Positions 35,451 to 43,318 of a stretch of DNA of 64,000 nt are shown here, in pieces; positions within the stretch are counted from its first letter, which is position 1, and each line of letters begins with the position of its first letter. Where the stretch lies: assembly GCA_015059965.1 (NCBI GenBank), contig SUZM01000007.1, forward strand, positions 32,553-96,552, written 5' to 3'. The notes under the pieces are model-generated. The model searched no databases and was not told the origin of the DNA. It worked only from the letters and a program-made list of their open reading frames with translations. A program made the translations under genes and the position numbers. The stretch comes from Rikenellaceae bacterium. Its GTDB lineage: Bacteria > Bacteroidota > Bacteroidia > Bacteroidales > Rikenellaceae.

Positions 35451-36203
35451 ATGGAACAAAATCGAATCATCATCGTAGGGGCCACCTCGGGCATCGGCCG
35501 CGAAACGGCCCGCCTGTTCATCGAGGCCGGCTGGCGCGTGGGAATTGCCGGGCGGCGCGAAGGAGAACTTAGGAGCCTGCAGCAGAAGGCCCCCGATCGT
35601 ATCGATTGGGAGGTGATCGACATCACCCGCGAGGAGGCTCCCAAGGCCTTGCAGCGACTGATCGACAAGATTGGCGGCATGGATTGCTACCTCCACGTCT
35701 CGGGCATCGGATTCCAAAATCCGACGCTCGACCCCGCCGTGGAACTCCGCACCGTGGAGACCAATGCCGCAGGCTTCACACGCATGATCACCGCCGCCTT
35801 CCGCTACTTTGCCGAGAAGGGCCGACCCGGCCATATCGGCGCTGTAAGCTCGATTGCCGGCACGAAGGGCCTGGGTGCAGCTCCGGCCTACTCGGCCACC
35901 AAGCGCTACCAGAATACCTACCTCGATGCACTGGCCCAACTCGCCCGCATGCGCCGACTGCCCATCACCTTTACCGATATCCGCCCGGGCTTCGTCGCTA
36001 CGGCCCTACTGAACGATAACCAGCACTACCCGCTGATGATGCAGCCCGAAAAGGTCGCCCGACAAATCTTCCGCGCCCTTCAAAAACGTAAACGGAGCCT
36101 GGTAATCGACTGGCGCTACCGCCTGATCGTCTTCTTCTGGCGCCTGATCCCCCGCCAGATCTGGGAACGACTTCCGATTCGCACCCAATCGAAGAGGCCG
36201 TAA
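35451..36203 (+). CDS. Short-chain dehydrogenase/reductase
   Basis: NAD(P)-dependent oxidoreductase of 250 residues of the classical SDR family. The cofactor motif is GATSGIGRETA near residue 10, AGRREGEL near 33 suggests NADP preference through its arginines, and the catalytic set is SSIAG then YSATK near 148. The basic C-terminus with WRYRLIVFFWRLIPRQIW may touch the membrane. The ATG at 35451 sits after the hairpin of the deaminase gene; longer readings overlap that gene. Substrate unknown. Confidence 0.87.
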   Translation: MEQNRIIIVGATSGIGRETARLFIEAGWRVGIAGRREGELRSLQQKAPDRIDWEVIDITREEAPKALQRLIDKIGGMDCYLHVSGIGFQNPTLDPAVELRTVETNAAGFTRMITAAFRYFAEKGRPGHIGAVSSIAGTKGLGAAPAYSATKRYQNTYLDALAQLARMRRLPITFTDIRPGFVATALLNDNQHYPLMMQPEKVARQIFRALQKRKRSLVIDWRYRLIVFFWRLIPRQIWERLPIRTQSKRP

Positions 36204-36207
36204 CGAT

Positions 36208-36502
36208 AATTTGTTGTCAGAAGGAGGTAATTGCCACTATCGGTTACCGAAATCCAATTTGTTGTCAGAAGGCGGTAGTTGCAACGCTCAACAGCAAGAA
36301 TTTGTTGTCAGAAGGCCGTAGATGCAACTATCGCGAAGAAAGCCCCGGATGGATAGTACGAATTGTACATTCCATTCGGGGCTTACATGTGATAGAGGAA
36401 AAGGGAACGGACAGAGGTTAAATTTGTTGTCAAAAGGCGGTAATTGCCACTATCGATTACCGAAATCCAATTTGTTGTCAGAAGGCGGTAGTTGCAACGC
36501 TC
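36208..36502 (+). repeat. Five copies of an AATTTGTTGT-headed repeat
   Basis: Copies begin at 36208, 36256, 36299, 36421 and 36469, each AATTTGTTGTCA followed by [GA]AAGG and GGTA/CGTA. The pair at 36208 and 36256 is duplicated, nearly identical, as the pair at 36421 and 36469. The first copy begins four bases after the SDR stop codon. Layout and the shared hairpin match the array at 15879-16248, although the repeat head differs. Confidence 0.85.
36340..36384. terminator. Hairpin inside the second repeat array
   Basis: AAGCCCCGGATGGATAGTAC pairs with GTACATTCCATTCGGGGCTT around GAATT. It is nearly identical to the hairpin at 16163-16201. Confidence 0.8.
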
Positions 36503-36504
36503 GG

Positions 36505-36560
36505 CCTTAAAAACAACGATGGGCTGTACTCGAAGTACTGCCCATTGTTGCTTTTTAAGG
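36505..36560. terminator. Long hairpin serving the convergent genes
   Basis: CCTTAAAAACAACGATGGGC and the following TGTACT pair almost fully with AGTACTGCCCATTGTTG and TTTTTAAGG. T tracts on both strands fit a bidirectional terminator. Confidence 0.82.
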
Positions 36561-36596
36561 TTAGCGGCCGCAAATGCCGCCTTATCACAACAAATT
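36561..36596 (-). repeat. Inverted terminal copy of the array unit
   Basis: On the minus strand it reads AATTTGTTGTGATAAGGCGG, matching the forward units. It overlaps the stop codon of the minus-strand gene by two bases (36595-36596), so the 3' UTRs of both converging genes start with the same motif. Confidence 0.8.
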
Positions 36597-37884
36597 ACTT
36601 GGAGGTCATGATATTGAGAATGAGCTTATCCGTCTCGTTCATGCCATCACGACCAATGCGCGTAAGGTTGCGGATCGAGCGGTCCACATCATCGTCGATA
36701 ATACCCTCCACAGAGGTTACACAACGGTGCTCCATGGCGAGCATGGCCGAGAGAACGGCGGTGGAGACTCCACTGGCCAACTTCAGGGCACAGCTCGGCT
36801 TGGCACCGTCGCAGATCATACCCGTCAGATTGGCGATCATATTCTTCACGGCAAAGGAGATCTCCTCGTAGTGGCCACCCATCAGGTAGGTGATGCCGCA
36901 GCTGGAACCCGTGGCGGCAACCACACAGCCACAGAGGGCCGAGAGACGACCGAGGCTCTGCTTGATGTAGATCACCGTCAGGTGGCTCAGGATAAGGGCG
37001 CGAATCGTCTGCTCCTCGGTGGCTACCACCTCCTCGGCATAGACCACCACGGGCAACGTGGCGGTAATGCCCTGGTTGCCACTGCCCGAGTTGCTCATCA
37101 CGGGGATCATGGCACCGGCCATGCGGGCATCGCATGCGGCGGCCGTATAGGAGAGGACACGCGAGAGGACGGTATCGCCCACCACCATACGCTGGCGCTC
37201 GCCCCGCAGGGTACGACCGAGCGTGTGGCCATAGGAGCCCTGAAGCGAAGCCTCGGCGGCAGCCTTGTTCAATCGCTTGGCCTCAAGGATGAAGCGCAGC
37301 TCCTCGAGCGGGGTGGTCATGGCGAAGTCGTAGACCTTCCGCAGGGTAAGGGGCACATCGTCCGTAGCGGCAGCCTCACCGGCAGCCGGCTGGCGACCAT
37401 CGACGAGCACCTTTCCATCGGCCTCTTCATAGACGAAGGTGGTGTGTCCGCCGGCAATAATGGCCACGGCTCGTTTGTCGGCAGCCGAAACCGCAATCTC
37501 GATATAGAGCTTCTCGGTGATATTCTCCTTCAAGCCGATCGAGATGCGCTCCTGGGCAATAAACTGCTTGCCGCGCTCCACAGCCTCGGGCGTGGCATCG
37601 CGCAGCACCTCGAGTTTATAAGCCGACTTGCCGATCAGCGAGCCGAGGGCCACGGCGATCGGGAGGCCGATCATGCCTCCCGTGCCGGGAATACCCACAC
37701 CCATGGCGTTCTTCAGGACATTGGCGCTCAAAAGCACCTCGACCTTCTCGGGCTCACAGCCCAGGAGTTCCGTAGCGCGTGCCGCACACAAGGCCACGGC
37801 AATCGGCTCGGTACATCCGATGGCGGGAACCACCTCACGGTTGATGAGGTCGATAATCGCCTGACGTTCTTCTTTGGGTAACAT
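36595..37884 (-). CDS. L-cysteine desulfidase / UPF0597 family protein
   Basis: Protein of 429 residues of the UPF0597 family, related to the alpha domain of Fe-S L-serine dehydratases and to cysteine desulfidases (CyuA/YhaM). Conserved parts are PAIGCTEPIAVALCAARA near residue 20, the glycine-rich GIPGTGGMIGLP near 62, PVMSNSGSGNQGI near 270, and SSCGITYLMGG and MICDGAKPSC near 325-360, whose cysteines would bind a [4Fe-4S] cluster. It should break down cysteine to pyruvate, ammonia and sulfide, or a related substrate. It is read alone between the array and the M3 peptidase gene. Confidence 0.85.
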   Translation of the reverse strand: MLPKEERQAIIDLINREVVPAIGCTEPIAVALCAARATELLGCEPEKVEVLLSANVLKNAMGVGIPGTGGMIGLPIAVALGSLIGKSAYKLEVLRDATPEAVERGKQFIAQERISIGLKENITEKLYIEIAVSAADKRAVAIIAGGHTTFVYEEADGKVLVDGRQPAAGEAAATDDVPLTLRKVYDFAMTTPLEELRFILEAKRLNKAAAEASLQGSYGHTLGRTLRGERQRMVVGDTVLSRVLSYTAAACDARMAGAMIPVMSNSGSGNQGITATLPVVVYAEEVVATEEQTIRALILSHLTVIYIKQSLGRLSALCGCVVAATGSSCGITYLMGGHYEEISFAVKNMIANLTGMICDGAKPSCALKLASGVSTAVLSAMLAMEHRCVTSVEGIIDDDVDRSIRNLTRIGRDGMNETDKLILNIMTSK

Positions 37885-37926
37885 AAGAATAAGGGTTCTA
37901 GGTTTAATGTATCGTCCCGAGGGCGA

Positions 37927-40044
37927 CTATTTCAGGTTCATACGGTCGATCAGGGCCTTGGTCTCGGGCTTGTGGCCGCGGAACTTCACATAGAGCTCCA
38001 TGGGGTGCTCCGTACCGCCCTTCGAGAGGAGGTTCTTGCGGAACGAGTCGGCCACCTCACGGTTGAAGATGCCCTTCTCCTGGAAGAGCGAGAAGGCATC
38101 GGCATCCAGCACCTCGGCCCACTTGTAGCCGTAGTAACCGGCAGCATAACCACCGGCGAAGATATGGCTGAAAGCAGGAGCCATGGCCACACCCTCCACC
38201 ACGGGCAGGATCTGAGTCGAAGCCGAGGCTGCCACCTCGAAATCAACCACATCACCCACCAGGGGCTCGGTCAGGCTGTGCCATGCCATATCGGTGATAC
38301 CGAACTGCAACTGGCGCACGTTCATGTAGGCAGCCATATAGTTCTGGGCATTGATGATCTTCTCGATCAGCTCGGCGGGCATCTTCTCACCGGTCTGGTA
38401 GTGTACGGCCCACAGGTCAAGATACTCCTTCTCTACGGCCCAGTTCTCCATGATCTGCGAGGGGAGCTCCACGAAGTCGCGATAGACGTTCGTTCCGGTC
38501 AGCGAGCCGTGGTTACCCTCGGCCAGGATGCCGTGCAGGGCATGACCGAACTCGTGGAGGAAGGTCTCGAACTCATCAAAGGTCAGCAGCGACGGAGTGG
38601 TCTCGGTGGGCTTCGTGAAGTTCATCACCAGCGACACCAGAGGACGGGTCTCCACACCATCCACGGTCTGCATGCCACGGAACTCGGTCATCCAGGCACC
38701 GGCACGCTTCGAAGCGCGGGGGAAGAAGTCCAGATAGAGGACAGCCATCATCTTACCCGACTCATCGGTTACCTCATAAACCGTAGCCTCGGGGTTGTAG
38801 ACAGAAATGTCGGTGCGAGGGGTGAAGTTGAGACCGTAGAGTTTGTTGGCCAGCAGGAAGACACCCTTCTTCACGTTCTCCAGCTCGAAGTAGGGCTTCA
38901 CCATCTCGTCGTTGAGGGCATAGACGGCATTCTTATACTGCTCCGACCAATAGGAGAAGTCCCAAGGCATAAGCTTGCCCTCGAAACCCTTCTCATTGGC
39001 ATAGGCGTTGATCATCTCATAATCCTTCACGGCATACTCCTTGGTGGCGGTGAGCAGCTCCTCGAGGAAGCCGTTTACCGTGGCGGGATTCTCGGCCATG
39101 CGCTCCTCCAAGACGTACTCGGCGTAGCTGTTATAGCCCAAGAGTTTGGCCACCTCAAGACGGGTGTTCACGATCTGCTTCACGACGGGCAGGTTGTCAA
39201 ACTCACCGCCCATGGCGATCTGCGAACGGCGCATCCAGAGCTTCTCCTTCAGCTCGCGGTTCGTCGAATAGGTCATGAAGGGAGCGTAGCTGGGCTGCTG
39301 GAGCGTTACGGTCCAACCCTTCTCGCCACGCGCCTTGGCCTCGGCGGCCATACCCTCCTTCACAAAGTCGGGCAGCTCGGCTACCACCTTCGGATCGGTA
39401 ATGTTGAGCGAGTAGGCATTCGTCGAACGCAGGGCATTCTGGCTGAACTCGAGCGAGAGGCGCGAGAGCTCGGTCGAATAGTCGCGGTAGAGGGCCTTCT
39501 GCTCCTCCGAGAGGGCAGCACCACCACGCACGAAGCTGCGGTAGGTGTTCTCGAGCAGAACCTTATCCTCCTTCGTGAGGCCGCAACCGGGCTTTTCGTA
39601 GACCGCCTTCACGCGCTCGAAGAGCACGGGGTTGAGCGAAGCATCATTCGAGAGCTCGATCAGTTTGGGCTGCACGCGCTGGGCAATGGCCTGCAACTCA
39701 TCCGAGGTATCGGTGCCCATCAGGCAGAAGAAGACACCGGCCACGCGATCCAACAGCTCACCCTGGCGCTCCAGGGCTACCACCGTATTATAGAAGGTCG
39801 GCTTCTTGGGGTTGTTGATGATGGCATCGAGCTCGGCACGGGCCACGGCGATGGCATCCTCAAAAGCAGGCTCGAAGTGGGCGGTCTCGATCAGATCGAA
39901 GGGAGGCGTCTGATAGGGAGTATTCCACTCGGCCAGCAGGGGATTTGTGGTGTCAATCTCGGGAAGTTCTGCCACCGGCATCGTGCGATCCATGCACCCG
40001 GCAGCTACGGCAAGCGTAGTCATAAACAAAAACAGTTTTTTCAT
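37927..40044 (-). CDS. M3 family metallopeptidase, lipoprotein
   Basis: Zinc oligopeptidase of the M3 family (Dcp/oligopeptidase A type), 705 residues. A lipoprotein signal (VAAGCMD, Cys at 17) places it in the envelope. The active site HEFGHALHG lies near residue 491 and the third ligand region follows near 518 (FVELPSQIMENW). It likely cleaves short peptides brought into the periplasm. A second M3 gene lies directly upstream in the same direction with similar layout, so the pair arose by duplication, but they have diverged widely. Confidence 0.93.
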   Translation of the reverse strand: MKKLFLFMTTLAVAAGCMDRTMPVAELPEIDTTNPLLAEWNTPYQTPPFDLIETAHFEPAFEDAIAVARAELDAIINNPKKPTFYNTVVALERQGELLDRVAGVFFCLMGTDTSDELQAIAQRVQPKLIELSNDASLNPVLFERVKAVYEKPGCGLTKEDKVLLENTYRSFVRGGAALSEEQKALYRDYSTELSRLSLEFSQNALRSTNAYSLNITDPKVVAELPDFVKEGMAAEAKARGEKGWTVTLQQPSYAPFMTYSTNRELKEKLWMRRSQIAMGGEFDNLPVVKQIVNTRLEVAKLLGYNSYAEYVLEERMAENPATVNGFLEELLTATKEYAVKDYEMINAYANEKGFEGKLMPWDFSYWSEQYKNAVYALNDEMVKPYFELENVKKGVFLLANKLYGLNFTPRTDISVYNPEATVYEVTDESGKMMAVLYLDFFPRASKRAGAWMTEFRGMQTVDGVETRPLVSLVMNFTKPTETTPSLLTFDEFETFLHEFGHALHGILAEGNHGSLTGTNVYRDFVELPSQIMENWAVEKEYLDLWAVHYQTGEKMPAELIEKIINAQNYMAAYMNVRQLQFGITDMAWHSLTEPLVGDVVDFEVAASASTQILPVVEGVAMAPAFSHIFAGGYAAGYYGYKWAEVLDADAFSLFQEKGIFNREVADSFRKNLLSKGGTEHPMELYVKFRGHKPETKALIDRMNLK

Positions 40045-40117
40045 CTTTTTAATTGGTTTTAGGTTTTCTATTTATTTTATCATCTTGGTTGGTCAGTATC
40101 GGAGCAGAGCTCAACAA

Positions 40118-40166
40118 GCAATGAGCAATGAGTAATGAGCAATGAGCAATTCCTAATTCCTAATTT
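40118..40166. repeat. Heptamer tandem repeat
   Basis: Seven units in strict register: GCAATGA, GCAATGA, GTAATGA, GCAATGA, GCAATTC, CTAATTC, CTAATTT. It lies between the two M3 peptidase genes. Confidence 0.75.
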
Positions 40167-40202
40167 TCCCTATTCCCAACTTCTCACGCTCTTTTCTCTT
40201 GT

Positions 40203-42386
40203 TTAGAAGTCATTGGGGTCGGGCATCTCGATCGGCTCGGCCTCCACCACCTCCGGCTCGGGCTCGCTCACCAGGCCGCGACCCTTGAGCATCGGGAGTT
40301 TCGAGGGCTCCTGACCGCGGAAGTTGCGGTAGAGGGTCATACCCGGAGCCTCGCCTCCGCGAGCCAGCACCTCACGACGGAATTTCTCGGCGATCGAGCG
40401 GTCGAACAGATCGCGGCTCTCCTTAAAGGCCTCGAAGGCATCCTTATCCAGCAACTCGGCCCACATATAGAAGTAGTAGCCGGCCGAATAGCCACCATCG
40501 AAGATATGGCGGAAATAGGTGTAACGATAGCGAGGCTCGATCTGCGAAATCAGGCCGCGGTTTTCGTTCAACATCTTGCGCTCAAAAGCATTGACCTCGA
40601 AATCTTCGGGCATCTGCTCCAGGGTGTGGATATCGAGATCGGAGAGGGCGGCAGCCACCAGCTCGGTCGTGGCAAAGCCCTGGTTGAAGAGCGAACTGCG
40701 GCGCAGTTTATCCTGAAGGGCCGTGGGGATCACCTCTCCGGTGCGGTAATGCGTGGCATACTGCTTAAGCATCTCCGGCTCGAAGGCCCAGTTCTCCATG
40801 ATCTGCGAGGGGAGCTCCACAAAGTCGCCCTCAACAGCCTCCAGCGAGCGGTACTTCACGTCGTGGAAGAGGAAGTGCAGCGCATGGCCGAATTCGTGGA
40901 AGAGGGTCTCGACCTCGTCGATCGTAAGCAGTGCGGGGGCCGAGGAGGTCGGACGCGTGAAGTTGCAGACGATGCTCACCACCGGAGCCACACGCTTGCC
41001 ATCCTTATAGCTCTGCTCACGGAAGTAGCCACACCAGGCACCACTGCCCTTTCCGGCACGGGGATGGTAGTCGAAATAGAGGACTCCGAGGTGCGAGCCG
41101 TCGATATCGAGGACCTCATAGGCCGAGCACTCCTTGTGGTATACCGGCACATTGATCGGGCGGAAGGTGATGCCATAGAGGCGGTTGGCCAGGAAGAAGA
41201 TACCCCCCTGGGCATTCTCCAACGAGAAGTAGGGGCGCAACATCTCCTCATCGAGCGAGTAGTTCTTCTTGCGCAGCTTCTCGGCATAGTACCACCAATC
41301 CCATGAGGCCAGCGTGGCCGAGGGATCATCGGCCTTGAGAAGGGCCTCCATCTCGGCAGCCTCCTCCTTGGCACGCTCCAGGGCCGGGGTCCACACCTCT
41401 TCGAGCAACTCATAGGCCGCCTCGGGGGTGCCGGCCATCTGTTCGTCGATCACATAGTGAGCAAAGCTCTTATAACCCAACAGATTGGCCTTCTCGATGC
41501 GGAGCTTTACGAACTCCTCGATCAGCGCCTTGTTATCCAACTCGTCGTCGTGGTTGCCACGCAGGGTATAGGCCTTGTAGATCTCTTCGCGCAGGTCGCG
41601 ACGTGTGGAGTAGCTCAAGAAGGGGATCATGCTCGAGGGCGAGAGCGTAAAGAGCCACTTCTCCTTGTAGCCGGCAGCCTCGGCCGCCGTCTTGGCCGCC
41701 TCCTTCACACCATTGGGAAGGCCCGCCAGCTCATCGGAATTGGAGAGCAGCAGCTCGTACTTGCTGTTCTCCTTCAGCAGGTTCTGCCCATACTTCACCG
41801 TCAGGAGCGACAGTTGCTCGTTGATAGCCTTCAGGCGCTCCTTCTTTTCGCCTTCGAGCAGAGCACCCGAACGCACGAACTCCTCGTAAATCTTCTCCAC
41901 CAGGCGCAGCTGATCCTCGCGCAATGAGAGGCTCTGGCGCTGGTCGTAGATCGTCTTCACCTTCTTGAAGAGCTCCTCATTCATGCCGATCTTGTCGCCA
42001 TGGGCTGCCAGGCGGGGCATCATCTGCTCCATGATCTGCTGCAGCTCGTCGGTCATCTCGGCTGCCGAAACCATGCCGAAGATCAGGTTCACCTGATAGA
42101 GCATGTCGCCCACCGCATCGTAGGCCTCAATCACATTCTCGAACGTCGGCTCGTCGTTATTTTCGACAATGGCGTCGATCTCCGCCTCGTGGAGGGCCAT
42201 AGCCCGCTCGAAAGCCGGCAGATAGTGTTCGGCTTTGATCTGATCAAAGGGCGGCACCCCATAAGGGGTTGTCCACTCCTCGATCGCAAAGAAGGGGTTT
42301 TCGTCCTGGGTTTTTCCCTCTTTGCAGGAGGTAACACCCGTCAGCAGTGCTGCCATAAAGAACAATGTTGTTAAATTTCTTCTCAT
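40203..42386 (-). CDS. M3 family metallopeptidase, lipoprotein (second copy)
   Basis: Paralogue of the neighbouring peptidase, 727 residues. The signal ends in GVTSCKEG (Cys at 21). The zinc site HEFGHALHFLF lies near 493, followed by FVELPSQIMENW near 520. The C-terminus carries an extra acidic tail (EPEPEVVEAEPIEMPD). The start is supported by the reverse -7 box TATCTTTG at 42431-42424, which leaves a leader of about 30 bases. Confidence 0.93.
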   Translation of the reverse strand: MRRNLTTLFFMAALLTGVTSCKEGKTQDENPFFAIEEWTTPYGVPPFDQIKAEHYLPAFERAMALHEAEIDAIVENNDEPTFENVIEAYDAVGDMLYQVNLIFGMVSAAEMTDELQQIMEQMMPRLAAHGDKIGMNEELFKKVKTIYDQRQSLSLREDQLRLVEKIYEEFVRSGALLEGEKKERLKAINEQLSLLTVKYGQNLLKENSKYELLLSNSDELAGLPNGVKEAAKTAAEAAGYKEKWLFTLSPSSMIPFLSYSTRRDLREEIYKAYTLRGNHDDELDNKALIEEFVKLRIEKANLLGYKSFAHYVIDEQMAGTPEAAYELLEEVWTPALERAKEEAAEMEALLKADDPSATLASWDWWYYAEKLRKKNYSLDEEMLRPYFSLENAQGGIFFLANRLYGITFRPINVPVYHKECSAYEVLDIDGSHLGVLYFDYHPRAGKGSGAWCGYFREQSYKDGKRVAPVVSIVCNFTRPTSSAPALLTIDEVETLFHEFGHALHFLFHDVKYRSLEAVEGDFVELPSQIMENWAFEPEMLKQYATHYRTGEVIPTALQDKLRRSSLFNQGFATTELVAAALSDLDIHTLEQMPEDFEVNAFERKMLNENRGLISQIEPRYRYTYFRHIFDGGYSAGYYFYMWAELLDKDAFEAFKESRDLFDRSIAEKFRREVLARGGEAPGMTLYRNFRGQEPSKLPMLKGRGLVSEPEPEVVEAEPIEMPDPNDF

Positions 42387-42413
42387 ATTCGGTTTAATTT
42401 ACGTTATAATGCG

Positions 42414-42431
42414 TACCTTTGCGCAAAGATA
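42414..42431. promoter_or_regulatory. Back-to-back divergent promoters of rsmE and the M3 peptidase
   Basis: The plus box TACCTTTG (42414-42421) and the minus box TATCTTTG (42431-42424) are two bases apart and form a near-palindrome. Each transcription start would fall inside the other promoter, so only one can be occupied at a time. Confidence 0.6.
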
Positions 42432-42448
42432 GAAATTTAATCGTAGCT

Positions 42449-43162
42449 ATGCAACTATTTTTTGATGCGGATTTCACTCCGCCGCACCATATTTTGCGCG
42501 AAGAGGAGTCAAAACACGCCATTCGGGTCCTCCGACTGGGGCTTGGCGACACCCTGCACCTGACCGATGGGCGCGGAAATCTCTACACCTGCCGCATCGC
42601 AGATGCCAACCCGAAGCGGTGTGCCGTGGAGGTGGTAAGCTGCCAGGAGGAGTGGGAAAGGCGCCCCTACCGCCTCACAATGGCCGTGGCCCCGACCAAG
42701 AATATGGACCGCTACGAATGGTTCCTGGAGAAGGCCACCGAGGTGGGTGTGGATCACATCATCCCCGTGGAGTCGGCCCACAGCGAGCGCCGGGCCTTCA
42801 AACGCGAACGCGGAGAAAAAGTGGTAACGGCCGCCGTAAAACAGTCGCTCAAAGCCTACCACCCCCAATTGGACGACCTGACAAATTTTAAGCAGGTGGT
42901 CCAGATGCCCTTCGAGGGGCAGCGCTACATTGCCCATTGCGAACCGGCACAGAGCCCCGAAGGGAAATGCTACCTGCCCGAGGTGCTGGAAAGGGGGGGC
43001 GAAGTGATGATTTTAATCGGCCCCGAAGGCGATTTTTCGCCCGAAGAGATTACCTTTGCACTCCGATACGGCTTTCGGGAGATCACGCTCGGCGATCAAC
43101 GCCTGCGCACCGAGACGGCCGGCGTGGTGGCTACTGTAATGTGTGCCGTTGCCAATGCGTAG
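42449..43162 (+). CDS. rsmE: 16S rRNA (uracil1498-N3)-methyltransferase
   Basis: SPOUT-family methyltransferase that modifies U1498 of 16S rRNA. The 237-residue protein has the N-terminal PUA-like part (ESKHAIRVLRLGLGDTLHL), the middle TKNMDRYEWFLEKATEVGV near residue 86, and the SAM-binding knot IGPEGDFSPEE near 190 with LRTETAGVVA near 220. The ATG at 42449 fits this pattern; earlier codons fall in the promoter. Confidence 0.94.
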   Translation: MQLFFDADFTPPHHILREEESKHAIRVLRLGLGDTLHLTDGRGNLYTCRIADANPKRCAVEVVSCQEEWERRPYRLTMAVAPTKNMDRYEWFLEKATEVGVDHIIPVESAHSERRAFKRERGEKVVTAAVKQSLKAYHPQLDDLTNFKQVVQMPFEGQRYIAHCEPAQSPEGKCYLPEVLERGGEVMILIGPEGDFSPEEITFALRYGFREITLGDQRLRTETAGVVATVMCAVANA

Positions 43163-43163
43163 A

Positions 43164-43190
43164 CAATGAGCAATAAGCAATGAGCAATGG
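43164..43190. repeat. Heptamer tandem repeat
   Basis: CAATGAG, CAATAAG, CAATGAG and a partial fourth unit directly after the rsmE stop codon. Confidence 0.6.
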
Positions 43191-43318
43191 CTCTATACGT
43201 GTCATGTCGAGGAGGTTGCAGGGCTACCGACGTGGCCATGATGCAGAATAAAAGCTGAAAACTCAATAATTGTGAATTGTCAGCCGAACGCTAATAAGAA
43301 CTTAAAAAAGATAGAAAC

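Noticed and set aside
36208..36502. CRISPR array
   Set aside because: Repeat heads recur every 43-48 bases in part, but the sequences between them are duplicated rather than unique, the repeats end in hairpins and an inverted copy, and no cas gene is near.
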